Assembly: GCF_002964845.1 (NCBI RefSeq)
Contig: NZ_KZ672963.1
Span: 12,772-50,582 of the forward strand
Direction: 5' to 3'
DNA length: 37,811 nt
Source of the DNA: Thermus tenuipuniceus
GTDB taxonomy: Bacteria > Deinococcota > Deinococci > Deinococcales > Thermaceae
Under the pieces are notes generated by a model. The model was given only the letters and a program-made list of their open reading frames with translations. It searched no databases and was not told the origin of the DNA. How positions within the stretch are numbered: position 1 is the first letter of the stretch; each line of letters begins with the position of its first letter. Below are positions 1-7,952 of this stretch, piece by piece. The position numbers and the translations under genes are program-made.

Positions 1-1225
1 AGATCACCCAAAGCCCCTCGCGCATGAGGGGCACGCGGGTACCATCCTCCAAAATCCCATCCACCTGCATCTCCCCCGAGCCGATCATCCAGTCGATGTG
101 CACCAGGCTTTCGTTGGCCCCGCGCTTCCGGAACTCCTCCCCGGTGGGGCGGCCCTCCAGGTTCTCCGCATAGGCCTGGCCGAAGGCGATGTGACTGGCG
201 GCGTTTTCGTCAAAAAGGGTGTCGAAGAAGACCAAACCCGTTTGGGCGATGGGGTTGTCGGCGGGTACCAGGGCCACCTCTCCAAGCCTGCGGGCTCCCT
301 CGTCGGTGGAGAGGACCTTGAGGAGGACCTCCTGGCCTTTTTCCGCCCCTACCTCCACCGCATACCCCCCTTCAAACCGGGCCCAGAGGCCCTCCACCAA
401 CTGGCCTCCCAGGGCCAGGGGCCGGGTTGAGCGCACCACGCCCTCCACCCGCTCCCGGTGGGGGGCGGTGAAGACCTCCTCCGTGGGCAGATTGGGGTTG
501 CAGATGCGTCCCTTTTGGGTGGGGGTGGCCCCGCCTTGCCAGAGGTGGCCCTCTGCCAGGCCCACCACCAGGTCCGTGCCCGGGCCCCGGAAGTGGAGGG
601 CGGCAAAGCGCTTGGCGTTTAGAAAGGCCACCTTTTCGCGGAGGCTTCGGTTGTGGGCCTCCCAGGCGGCCACGGGGTCCGGCCCGTCCACCCGGGTAGC
701 CTGAAAGATGGCCTGCCAGAGCCTGGCCACACCTTCCTGCTCGGGAAGATCCGGGAAGACCGCCCTGGCCCAGCCGGGGTGGGCGAAGGGGACGATGGTC
801 CAGTTGGTGACGAACTCCGTGATGGCCTCGAGGGCTGGCTTGTAGGCCCCGCTCTGCGCCTGTTGGGCCCGTCCTATGCGATCCGGGGGAAGGCCCTCGA
901 GGGCCTTGGGATCGTTGCCGGAAACCGCCAGCCGGGCGGCCCCCTCCCGGAAGGCCTTGGCCATACCCTCGTAGAGCCAGCCTGGAGCCTTGTCCAAGCC
1001 TTCCTCCGGCGCCAGGGAAAGGCGCTTACGGGAGAGCACGTTGTCCCCGTAGATGACCGTGAAGAGGCTCCCTCCGTGCTGGTATGTTTTTTCCGCTAGG
1101 AGGCGGACAAAGTCCACGGCCTCAATGGGGGCGGTAGCGATGACTTCTTGCCCCCTTTCCAGGTTAAGCCCCACGCGAATGGCCAGATCGGCAAGCTTTT
1201 CGAGGTTTTCCTGAAAGGTGCTCAC
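1..1225 (-). CDS. Aminopeptidase T-like, M29 metallopeptidase (stop codon outside window)
   Basis: Translating the minus strand from GTG at 1225 gives 408 codons of an M29-family aminopeptidase, a cytoplasmic two-metal exopeptidase that releases N-terminal residues from peptides. The family is recognisable over its whole length: an N-terminal half with NWTIVPFAHPGWA, then RFAALHFRGPGTDL, and a C-terminal catalytic half with EEVFTAPHRERVEG and ESLVHIDWMIG, which carry the metal-binding Glu/His residues. Thermus aminopeptidase T is about 408 residues, so probably only the stop codon is cut off. The GTG is chosen because family homology (STFQENLEKLADLAI) begins right there and no in-frame ATG lies just upstream. 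The gene sits 32 bases after a small membrane peptide gene on the same strand, so the two may be cotranscribed. Family assignment is firm; substrate preference is not inferable. Confidence 0.9.
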   Translation of the reverse strand, partial: MSTFQENLEKLADLAIRVGLNLERGQEVIATAPIEAVDFVRLLAEKTYQHGGSLFTVIYGDNVLSRKRLSLAPEEGLDKAPGWLYEGMAKAFREGAARLAVSGNDPKALEGLPPDRIGRAQQAQSGAYKPALEAITEFVTNWTIVPFAHPGWARAVFPDLPEQEGVARLWQAIFQATRVDGPDPVAAWEAHNRSLREKVAFLNAKRFAALHFRGPGTDLVVGLAEGHLWQGGATPTQKGRICNPNLPTEEVFTAPHRERVEGVVRSTRPLALGGQLVEGLWARFEGGYAVEVGAEKGQEVLLKVLSTDEGARRLGEVALVPADNPIAQTGLVFFDTLFDENAASHIAFGQAYAENLEGRPTGEEFRKRGANESLVHIDWMIGSGEMQVDGILEDGTRVPLMREGLWVI

Positions 1226-1232
1226 GCCCTAA

Positions 1233-1261
1233 AGTTTCCCCTCCGGAATGACTTCCGTCAA
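1233..1261 (-). promoter_or_regulatory. Possible leaderless promoter for the aminopeptidase gene
   Basis: On the minus strand TTGACG (1256-1261) is followed after 17 bases by GAAACT (1233-1238), ending 7 bases before the GTG start. The -35 is good and the -10 is poor. A purine-rich GGAGGGG inside the spacer is too far away to act as a normal ribosome site for the GTG, which favours a leaderless start. Weak call. Confidence 0.3.
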
Positions 1262-1392
1262 GCCCGGGGACAGGTTTTTGGCCGGCCTAGCAGGAGGACA
1301 AGCCCCGCAAGCAGCAAGAAAAAGGGCCTATAGCCTTCCAAAAGGAGGGCAGCCAGCAGGGAAACCGCAGCCAGGATGTACCGGATGGGCAT
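1258..1392 (-). CDS. Small hydrophobic membrane peptide (44 aa), unrecognised
   Basis: A short minus-strand frame from ATG at 1392 to TGA at 1258 encodes 44 residues with two hydrophobic stretches (about residues 5-18 and 22-37) separated by EGYRP, and a basic Cys-containing tail (GRPKTCPRA). The pattern is that of a two-helix hairpin inner-membrane peptide. GGGAG lies just before the ATG as a weak ribosome site. The gene fills the gap between the divergent pyruvate:ferredoxin oxidoreductase and the aminopeptidase and points toward the latter. I do not recognise a family. Support is the composition and position only, so it could be a chance frame in GC-rich DNA, but Leu/Ala/Val-rich TM-like content over nearly the whole length is unusual for a random frame. 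Confidence 0.5.
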   Translation of the reverse strand: MPIRYILAAVSLLAALLLEGYRPFFLLLAGLVLLLGRPKTCPRA

Positions 1393-1462
1393 GCTCCCAG
1401 GGTACACCACGGGGGACATTCTTCACCCCGAGGGGCGTTATGGTGGGAAAGAGGTGAGCCGT

Positions 1463-4400
1463 ATGCGTCCCATCGCGGTGGACGGCAACGAGGCGGTGGC
1501 CCGGGTGGCCTACCGCTTAAGCGAGGTGATCGCCATTTATCCCATCACCCCTTCCAGCCCCATGGCGGAGCTTTCCGATGAGTGGGCAGCCAAGGGGGAG
1601 CCCAATCTGTTTGGACTGGTACCCCGGGTGGTGGAGATGCAGTCCGAGGGGGGAGCGGCGGGGGCCTTGCACGGGGCCTTGCAGGAAGGCGTCTTGGCCA
1701 CCACCTTCACCGCCAGCCAAGGCCTCCTCCTCATGATCCCCGACATGTACAAGATCGCTGGCCAGGCCCTTCCAGGCGTGATTCACGTGGCCGCCCGGGC
1801 CTTGGCCACCCATGCCTTGTCTATCTTTGGGGATCACCAGGACCTTTATGCGGTACGGCCCACGGGCTGGGCCATCCTGGTGTCGGACTCCGTCCAGGCG
1901 GCCCAGGACTTAGCGGCCGTCGCCCACATCACCGCCCTGAAGGCAAGCCTGCCCGTGCTTCACGCCATGGATGGCTTCCGCACCTCCCACGAGGTGCAGA
2001 AGATCGTGCCCCTTTCCGACCGGGAGCTTAAAGCCCTCTTTCCCTTCGGGGCCCTCGAGGCCTACCGGCGGCGTGCCCTGACCCCCGAGGCCCCGGTGAT
2101 CCGCGGCACCGCGCAGAACCCCGACCACTACTTCCAGAACCGGGAGGCCATCAACCCCTACTACCTGCGCTTACCCCAGGTGGTGGCCGAAACCATGGAG
2201 CACTTTGCCCAGGTGACGGGGCGCCGCTACGCCCCCTACGAGTACTTCGGCCACCCGGAGGCGGAGCGGGTGGTGGTGGTTATGGGCTCGGCTTCCTTGG
2301 CGGTGGAGGAGGCGGTGGAGTACCTGCTAAAGCGGGGCGAAAGGATAGGCATGGTCCGGGTTCGCCTCTACCGCCCCTTCCAAGGGGAGGCCTTTCTCGC
2401 CTCCTTTCCCCCGACCGTGAAGAGGGTGGCGGTCCTGGACCGGGGCAAGGAGCCCGGGGCCGTGGGGGAGCCCCTCTTCCAGGAGGTGGCGGCGGCCTTT
2501 GCCCTACGGGGTGGGGAGGTTCCGCTCCTGGTGGGAGGGAGGTACGGGCTTTCCTCCAAGGAGTTCACCCCGGCCATGGCCCTGGGGGTCTTTGAGGAGC
2601 TCAAGAAGGAGAGGCCTCGGCACGGCTTCACCGTGGGGATCCTGGACGATGTGACCGGCACGAGCCTTTCCTACCCCCAGGTGGACTTTGAGGACCCGGC
2701 CTCGGTGCGGGCGGTCTTCTTCGCCCTGGGGGCCGACGGGACCGTGAGCGCCAACAAGAACACCATCAAGATCATCGGGGAGGAGACCCCCCTTTACGCC
2801 CAGGGCTACTTCGTTTACGACTCCAAGAAGTCGGGCTCCCGCACGGTAAGCCACCTGCGCTTCGGGCCCAATCCTTTGAACAAGCCCTACCTGGTGCAGA
2901 AGGCCAGCTTCGTGGGCATCCACCAGTGGAGCTTTTTGGAACGCCTTCCCATGCTGGAGGTGGCGGAGGAAGGGGCCACGGTCCTTATCAACAGCCCCTA
3001 CCCCAAGGAGGAGGTTTGGGACCGTTTGCCCAGGCCTGTCCAGGAGGAGATCCTCAGGAAGAACCTCAAGGTCTATGTGGTCAACGCCTACGAGCTGGCC
3101 AGGCGGGTGGGCCTGCCTGGCCGTATCAACACCATCATGCAGGCGGCCTTCTTCAAGCTTTCCGGGGTCTTGCCCGAGGAGGAGGCCAAGGCCCGCATCA
3201 AGAAGGGCATCGAAAAAAGCTACGGCAAACGGGGCCGATCGGTGCTGGAAAGGAACTTCCAGGCGGTGGAGCTGGGTTTTGAGGCAGTGGAGCCCCTGCC
3301 CATACCCGGAAGGATCACCTCGGAAAAGGAACTGGTGCCCCCTATGGTGGACCACCCACCTGCCTTCGTGCGGGAGGTGCTGGGGCCCATTGCCCTGGGG
3401 CTCGGCGACGCCTTGCCGGTTTCCGCCTTTCCCCCGGATGGAACCTACCCCACGGGGACGGCCAGGTACGAGAAGCGGGGCATCGCGGAGTTTATCCCCA
3501 CCTGGGATCCCCAGGTGTGCGTGCAGTGCGGCAAGTGCGTCCTGGTCTGCCCCCATGCGGTGATCCGGGCCAAGGTGGTGCCGGAGGAGGCCTTGGCCCA
3601 GGCCCCTGAAGGTTTCCCCCACCGCAAGGCCATGTGGAAGGAACTCAACGGGGAGTTTACCCTGGCCATCAGCCCCGACGACTGCACAGGTTGCTCCCTT
3701 TGCGTGGAGGTATGCCCTGCCAAGGACAAGCAAAACCCAAGCCGGAAGGCCTTGAACCTGGTACCCCGCCTCGAGGTTCGGGAGGCCATGAGCCGGCACT
3801 GGGACTTCTTCCTCTCCTTGCCGGAAACCCCCAGGGCTGGCCTTAAGCTCCACACCGTGAAGGATGTGCAGCTTTTGGAGCCTTTGTTCGACTTCCCTGG
3901 GGCCTGCGCGGGGTGCGGGGAAACCCCTTACCTGAGGCTCCTAACCCAGCTCTTCGGCGACCACCTCATTGTGGCCAACGCCACCGGGTGTAGCTCCATC
4001 TACGGGGGAAACCTTCCCACCACCCCCTGGAGCAAGAACAAGGAGGGGCGGGGTCCCGCCTGGGCCAACTCCCTTTTCGAGGACAACGCCGAGTTCGGCC
4101 TCGGCATGCGCCTAGCCTTGGACAAGAAGGCGGAGTACGCCCGGGAGTTGCTTAAGGATTTCCGGCAGGTTCTGGGGGAGGAGCTGGTGGAGAGGCTCCT
4201 TGCGGAAACGGGGCCGGAGGAGGTGGGGAAGAGGCGGCGGGATGTGGCGTTCCTAAGGGAAAAGCTCAAGGACCTGGCGGATCCCAGGGCCAAGGACCTC
4301 CCGGCGGTGGCGGATGCCCTCATCCCCCATTCCGTGTGGATCGTGGGTGGGGATGGCTGGGCCTACGATATCGGCTACGGGGGCCTGGACCACGTGCTCG

Positions 4401-4969
4401 CCAGCGGGGCCAACGTGAAGGTTTTGGTCCTGGACACCGAGGTCTACTCCAACACAGGGGGACAGGCCTCCAAGGCCACGGGTCTGGGGGCGGTGGCCAA
4501 GTTCGCCGCGGCAGGCAAGCCCACCCCTAAGAAGGACCTGGCCTTCATGGCCATGAGCTACGGGCACGTCTACGTGGCCCAGGTGGCCATGGGGGCCAGC
4601 GACGCCCATACCCTGAAGGCCTTCCTCGAGGCGGAGGCCCATAGGGGCCCTGCCCTCCTCATCGCTTACAGCCACTGCATCGCCCACGGCATCGACATGG
4701 CCAAGGGCCTGGACCACCAGAGGCTGGCGGAGCGCAGCGGGTACTGGCCGCTTTTCCGCTACCTCCCGGGCCAGGGCCTTTTCCTGGACTCCAAACCCCC
4801 CACCCTCCCCTTGAGGGAGTACCTTTATGCCGAAAACCGTTACCGCCTCCTCCTCCAGACCCACCCCGAGGAGGCCGAGGCTTTCCTCAAGGCGGCGGAG
4901 GAGGCGGTGCGGGCCAGGTGGGAGCGGCTTTCCCGTATGGCGGCCTCCAAGGAGGCCGTGGCGAGCTGA
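1463..4969 (+). CDS. nifJ: Pyruvate:ferredoxin (flavodoxin) oxidoreductase, single-chain
   Basis: A 1168-residue homodimeric-type enzyme that oxidatively decarboxylates pyruvate to acetyl-CoA and CO2, passing electrons to ferredoxin or flavodoxin in the cytoplasm. Domains run in the usual order: N-terminal TPP pyrimidine domain (IYPITPSSPM near residue 30), transketolase-C-like domain (VVVMGSASLAVEEAVEY), gamma domain with SANKNTIKIIG, a two-cluster ferredoxin domain (C686/689/692/696 and C741/744/747/751), and a C-terminal TPP domain. The last starts with CAGCGETP (C815, C818), continues with NATGCSSIYGG and GGDGWAYDIGYGG, and supplies the proximal cluster. The start is the ATG at 1463 because GAGGTGA at 1454-1460 precedes it and the conserved N-terminus begins there; upstream in-frame codons have no family character. 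All catalytic elements are present. A DHOD-like gene follows 10 bases later. Confidence 0.96.
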   Translation: MRPIAVDGNEAVARVAYRLSEVIAIYPITPSSPMAELSDEWAAKGEPNLFGLVPRVVEMQSEGGAAGALHGALQEGVLATTFTASQGLLLMIPDMYKIAGQALPGVIHVAARALATHALSIFGDHQDLYAVRPTGWAILVSDSVQAAQDLAAVAHITALKASLPVLHAMDGFRTSHEVQKIVPLSDRELKALFPFGALEAYRRRALTPEAPVIRGTAQNPDHYFQNREAINPYYLRLPQVVAETMEHFAQVTGRRYAPYEYFGHPEAERVVVVMGSASLAVEEAVEYLLKRGERIGMVRVRLYRPFQGEAFLASFPPTVKRVAVLDRGKEPGAVGEPLFQEVAAAFALRGGEVPLLVGGRYGLSSKEFTPAMALGVFEELKKERPRHGFTVGILDDVTGTSLSYPQVDFEDPASVRAVFFALGADGTVSANKNTIKIIGEETPLYAQGYFVYDSKKSGSRTVSHLRFGPNPLNKPYLVQKASFVGIHQWSFLERLPMLEVAEEGATVLINSPYPKEEVWDRLPRPVQEEILRKNLKVYVVNAYELARRVGLPGRINTIMQAAFFKLSGVLPEEEAKARIKKGIEKSYGKRGRSVLERNFQAVELGFEAVEPLPIPGRITSEKELVPPMVDHPPAFVREVLGPIALGLGDALPVSAFPPDGTYPTGTARYEKRGIAEFIPTWDPQVCVQCGKCVLVCPHAVIRAKVVPEEALAQAPEGFPHRKAMWKELNGEFTLAISPDDCTGCSLCVEVCPAKDKQNPSRKALNLVPRLEVREAMSRHWDFFLSLPETPRAGLKLHTVKDVQLLEPLFDFPGACAGCGETPYLRLLTQLFGDHLIVANATGCSSIYGGNLPTTPWSKNKEGRGPAWANSLFEDNAEFGLGMRLALDKKAEYARELLKDFRQVLGEELVERLLAETGPEEVGKRRRDVAFLREKLKDLADPRAKDLPAVADALIPHSVWIVGGDGWAYDIGYGGLDHVLASGANVKVLVLDTEVYSNTGGQASKATGLGAVAKFAAAGKPTPKKDLAFMAMSYGHVYVAQVAMGASDAHTLKAFLEAEAHRGPALLIAYSHCIAHGIDMAKGLDHQRLAERSGYWPLFRYLPGQGLFLDSKPPTLPLREYLYAENRYRLLLQTHPEEAEAFLKAAEEAVRARWERLSRMAASKEAVAS

Positions 4970-4979
4970 GGAGGGCGGT

Positions 4980-5978
4980 ATGGACCTGAGGACCACGTAC
5001 CTGGGCTTGGCCTTGGAGCACCCTCTGGTGGCTTCGGCCTCGCCCCTCACGGAGCGGCTGGATGGATTTTTGCGTCTGGAGGACGGGGGGGCGGCGGCCA
5101 TCGTGATGCACTCCCTCTTTGAGGAGCAGGTGACCCTCGAGGAGGAGATGCTGGACCATTACCTGCACTACGGCCACGAAAGCTACGCCGAGGCCCTTTC
5201 CTACTTTCCCCGGGCCCACGAGTACCGCCTGACCCCTGAGCGCCACCTAAACCTTCTTGCCCGGGCCAAGGAACGGGTTTCCATCCCCATCATCGCCAGC
5301 TTGAACGGCATCAGCCGGGGGGGCTGGGTGGAGTACGCCCAGCTTCTGGAAGAGGCAGGGGCCGACGCTATAGAGCTTAACCTCTACTACATTCCCACCG
5401 ACCCTGCCCTTTCCGGGGCGGAAGTGGAGGCCATGTACCTGGATACCATCCGGGCGGTGGTGGAAAGCGTGCGGATACCGGTGGCGGTCAAGGTGGGGCA
5501 CGCCTTCACCGCCTTCGCCCACTTCGCCAAGGGGGTGGAGGCCACAGGGGCCCGGGCCCTGGTCCTCTTCAACCGTTTCTACCAGCCCGACTTGGACCTG
5601 GAGACCCTTTCCGTGGTGCCTACCTTAAGCCTTTCGCGTCCCTACGAGGCCCTTTTGCGCATCCACTGGATCGCCCTCCTCTACGGCCGGGTCGGCCTGG
5701 AGCTGGCCCTGACGGGGGGTGTGCATTCGGGGAAGGAGGCGGCCAAGGGGTTTCTGGCCGGGGCCCAGGTGGTGATGATGACCTCGGCCGTCCTGGAAAA
5801 GGGGCCCGGGCACTTCCGCACCGTACTGGAGGAACTCAAGGCCTTTATGGAGGAAAAGGAGTACGCAAGCGTGGGGGAGATGCGGGGGGTGATGAGCTAC
5901 CGGAAGGTGGCGGAACCTGCCGCCCTGGAAAGGGCCAACTACCTCAGGGTTCTGGGCTCGTATCGCCTTCTTCCCTGA
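4980..5978 (+). CDS. Dihydroorotate dehydrogenase-like flavoprotein
   Basis: A 332-residue TIM-barrel protein of the dihydroorotate dehydrogenase superfamily, in the subgroup labelled DHOD-like that commonly sits beside nifJ. Visible features are the N-terminal TTYLGLALEHPLVASASPLT, the strand-helix unit PIIASLNGISRGGWVEYA followed by AGADAIELNLYYIPTDP, the lysine strand IPVAVKVGH, and the phosphate-binding end LALTGGVHSGKEAAKGFLAGA typical of FMN binding. GAGGAGGG lies 4 bases before the ATG, and the gene begins 10 bases after nifJ, so they form one transcription unit. No other pyrimidine gene is nearby, so a role in pyrimidine synthesis is doubtful; coupling to pyruvate oxidation or ferredoxin is an inference from context. 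The 3' end overlaps the convergent small gene by 35 bases. Confidence 0.88.
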   Translation: MDLRTTYLGLALEHPLVASASPLTERLDGFLRLEDGGAAAIVMHSLFEEQVTLEEEMLDHYLHYGHESYAEALSYFPRAHEYRLTPERHLNLLARAKERVSIPIIASLNGISRGGWVEYAQLLEEAGADAIELNLYYIPTDPALSGAEVEAMYLDTIRAVVESVRIPVAVKVGHAFTAFAHFAKGVEATGARALVLFNRFYQPDLDLETLSVVPTLSLSRPYEALLRIHWIALLYGRVGLELALTGGVHSGKEAAKGFLAGAQVVMMTSAVLEKGPGHFRTVLEELKAFMEEKEYASVGEMRGVMSYRKVAEPAALERANYLRVLGSYRLLP

Positions 5979-6192
5979 GGGCGTAAAACCCCTTTCCCAG
6001 AGCCACCACCGGGCTTCTGGACCAGCGGGCTAAGGCGGAAAGCCGGATCTTGGCGATCTTTTCCGGCTCCTTCACCTCGGCCCAGAGCCCTGCTTCCTTC
6101 AGGCGGCGGCCCACCTCGGTATAGTGGAGGGGCCGGCCCTCCTGCTTCAGCATCTCCAACACCGCCTTGCGGAACCGGTCCGGTGGGGGCAT
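5944..6192 (-). CDS. HARE-HTH-like winged-helix mini-protein (82 aa)
   Basis: An 82-residue basic protein whose sequence (FRKAVLEMLKQEGRPLHYTE, then VGRRLKEAGLW, then a Lys/Arg-rich strand pair ending GKGFYALREE) fits the HARE-HTH fold, a winged-helix module seen in restriction enzymes, RNA polymerase delta subunit and chromatin proteins. Here it stands alone. It is transcribed divergently from polX; the two starts are only 32 bases apart and TATACT lies 10 bases before this ATG, so the promoters overlap. Its 3' end runs 35 bases into the end of the DHOD-like gene. It may bind DNA or modulate a nucleic-acid enzyme. The fold assignment rests on pattern recognition only. Confidence 0.65.
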   Translation of the reverse strand: MPPPDRFRKAVLEMLKQEGRPLHYTEVGRRLKEAGLWAEVKEPEKIAKIRLSALARWSRSPVVALGKGFYALREEGDTSPEP

Positions 6193-6202
6193 GGGCAGGC
6201 CC

Positions 6203-6218
6203 AGTATACCCGTATAGT
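6203..6218. promoter_or_regulatory. Overlapping divergent -10 elements between the HARE-HTH gene and polX
   Basis: On the plus strand TATAGT (6213-6218) ends 6 bases before the polX ATG, which fits a leaderless start. On the minus strand TATACT (plus 6203-6208) ends 10 bases before the ATG at 6192. The two elements form a TATAC-N3-TATAG arrangement. No good -35 is seen for either. The genes probably compete for, or share, polymerase binding here. Confidence 0.5.
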
Positions 6219-6224
6219 GAGGGC

Positions 6225-7952
6225 ATGAGGAACCAGGAGCTGGCCCGCCTCTTTGAGGAGATTGGGCTTATGAGCGAGTTTCTGGGGGATAACCCCTTTC
6301 GGGTGCGGGCCTATTACCAGGCAGCCCGAACCCTCTATGACCTGGATACCCCCATTGAGGAGGTGGCCAAAGGAGGAAAGGAGGCCCTTCTTGCCCTTCC
6401 CGGGATCGGGCCCGATCTGGCGGAAAAGATCTTGGAGTTTCTCGCCACCGGGGAGATGAGAAAGCACCGGGAGCTTGCGGAGCGGGTGCCAAAGGGGGTT
6501 CTGGCGGTGATGGAGGTGCCCGGGGTGGGGCCCAAGACCGCCCGGCAGCTTTATGACGAGCTAGGCATCGATTCCCTGGAAAAACTAAAGGAAGCTCTGG
6601 ATCGGGGAGACCCGCTTCGCCTTAAGGGTTTCGGCCCCAAAAGGGCGGAAAGGATCCGGGAGGGGCTGGGCTTGGTACAGGTGGCGGGTAAGCGCAGGCC
6701 CTTAGGGGCGGTGCTTTCCTTGGCGCGGAACCTCCTCGCTGCTATCCGGGATCTGCCCGGGGTGGAGAAGGCGGAGCTTTGCGGGTCCGCCAGGCGGTAT
6801 AAGGACACGGTGGGGGACCTGGACTACCTGGTGGCCAGCGAAAGAAGCGAGGAGGTGGTGAAGGCGTTCGTGAGGCTTCCCCAGGTGAAGGAGGTGTACG
6901 CCCAGGGCAAGGAGCGGGCCACGGTGTTTTTGAAAAACGGCCTCCAGGTGGACCTGAGGGTGGTGCCGCCCGAGAGTTGGGGCTCCGGGCTCCAGTACCT
7001 CACCGGGAGCAAGGAACACTCCATCCGGCTTCGGAGCCTGGCCCAGGAAAAGGGTTTGAAGCTTTCCGAGTATGGGGTTTATAGAGGCGAAGAGCGCCTG
7101 GCAGGGGAGACGGAGGAAGGGGTTTACGAGACCCTGGGGCTACCCTTCATTCCCCCTGCCTTGCGGGAGGACCACGGGGAGATCGAGGCAGCCTTGGAGG
7201 GAAGGCTTCCCAGGCTTCTCGAGCTTTCCCAGGTGAAGGGGGACTTGCAGGTCCACTCCACGTACTCCGACGGGCAGAATAGCCTCGAGGAGCTCTGGCA
7301 GGCGGCCAAGTCCCTGGGCTACCAGTACCTGGGGGTCACCGACCACTCCCCGGCGGTGCGGGTGGCGGGAGGTCCATCCCCCGAGGAGGCCCTGAAGCGC
7401 ATAGAGGCCATCCGCCGCTTCAACGAAACCCATGGTCCTCCCCACCTGCTGGCGGGGGCCGAGGTGGACATCCGGCCCGATGGCTCCTTGGACTATCCGG
7501 ACTGGGTTCTGCGGGAGCTGGATCTGGTGCTCGTTTCCATCCACTCAAACTTTAAACTTTCCAAGGCCGAGCAGACCAAAAGGATCCTGCGCGCCCTGGA
7601 AAACCCCTTCGTGCACGTGCTGGCCCACCCCACGGCCCGGCTCATCGGGAGGCGGGCGTCCGTTGAGGCGGATTGGGAGGCGGTGTTTAAAAAGGCCAAG
7701 GAACGGGGCGTGGCGGTGGAGATCGATGGGTATTACGACCGCATGGACCTTCCCGACGACTTGGCCCGGATGGCCTATGGGATGGGCCTATGGATCAGCC
7801 TCTCCACCGATGCCCACCAGGCGGAGCACCTGCGCTTCATGGAGCTAGCGGTGGGTACGGCGCAGAGGGCCTGGATAGGGCCCGAGCGCGTGCTCAACGT
7901 GCTCCCCTACCCGCAGCTTACCGCCTGGCTTAAAGGCCGGCGAGGCCTTTAG
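6225..7952 (+). CDS. polX: DNA polymerase/3'-5' exonuclease PolX (family X, PHP domain)
   Basis: A 575-residue gap-filling DNA repair polymerase, matching my memory of the T. thermophilus enzyme's length. The N-terminal 8-kDa and HhH region carries two helix-hairpin-helix motifs (LPGIGPDLAEKI, VPGVGPKTARQL) and a third near residues 140-150. The palm follows with SARRYKDTVGDLDYLV (D198, D200) and QVDLRVV (D243). The C-terminal PHP domain (from about residue 340) has VHSTYSDG, GVTDHS, GAEVDI, SIHSNF, VLAHPTAR and STDAH, giving Mn/Zn-dependent 3'-5' exonuclease or AP-processing activity. The first residue of the PHP HxH motif is Gln342 rather than His. The ATG at 6225 is used because TATAGT lies 6 bases before it and homology starts there; the longer upstream frame would run through the promoter. 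The gene converges with the uracil-DNA glycosylase gene, overlapping 23 bases. Confidence 0.95.
   Translation: MRNQELARLFEEIGLMSEFLGDNPFRVRAYYQAARTLYDLDTPIEEVAKGGKEALLALPGIGPDLAEKILEFLATGEMRKHRELAERVPKGVLAVMEVPGVGPKTARQLYDELGIDSLEKLKEALDRGDPLRLKGFGPKRAERIREGLGLVQVAGKRRPLGAVLSLARNLLAAIRDLPGVEKAELCGSARRYKDTVGDLDYLVASERSEEVVKAFVRLPQVKEVYAQGKERATVFLKNGLQVDLRVVPPESWGSGLQYLTGSKEHSIRLRSLAQEKGLKLSEYGVYRGEERLAGETEEGVYETLGLPFIPPALREDHGEIEAALEGRLPRLLELSQVKGDLQVHSTYSDGQNSLEELWQAAKSLGYQYLGVTDHSPAVRVAGGPSPEEALKRIEAIRRFNETHGPPHLLAGAEVDIRPDGSLDYPDWVLRELDLVLVSIHSNFKLSKAEQTKRILRALENPFVHVLAHPTARLIGRRASVEADWEAVFKKAKERGVAVEIDGYYDRMDLPDDLARMAYGMGLWISLSTDAHQAEHLRFMELAVGTAQRAWIGPERVLNVLPYPQLTAWLKGRRGL

Noticed and set aside
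1236-1262. Short hairpin CGGAA-TGAC-TTCCG before the aminopeptidase gene
   Set aside because: Five-base-pair stem with no T tract, partly inside the small membrane peptide gene; too weak for a terminator.
2504-3853. 449-residue open frame on the minus strand inside nifJ
   Set aside because: Low-complexity His/Gly/Leu-rich shadow of the GC-rich third codon positions of nifJ; no family features.
4827-4979. Upstream extension of the DHOD-like frame inside the end of nifJ
   Set aside because: Arg/Pro-rich out-of-frame reading of nifJ; the ATG at 4980 has GAGGAGGG and starts at the family N-terminus.
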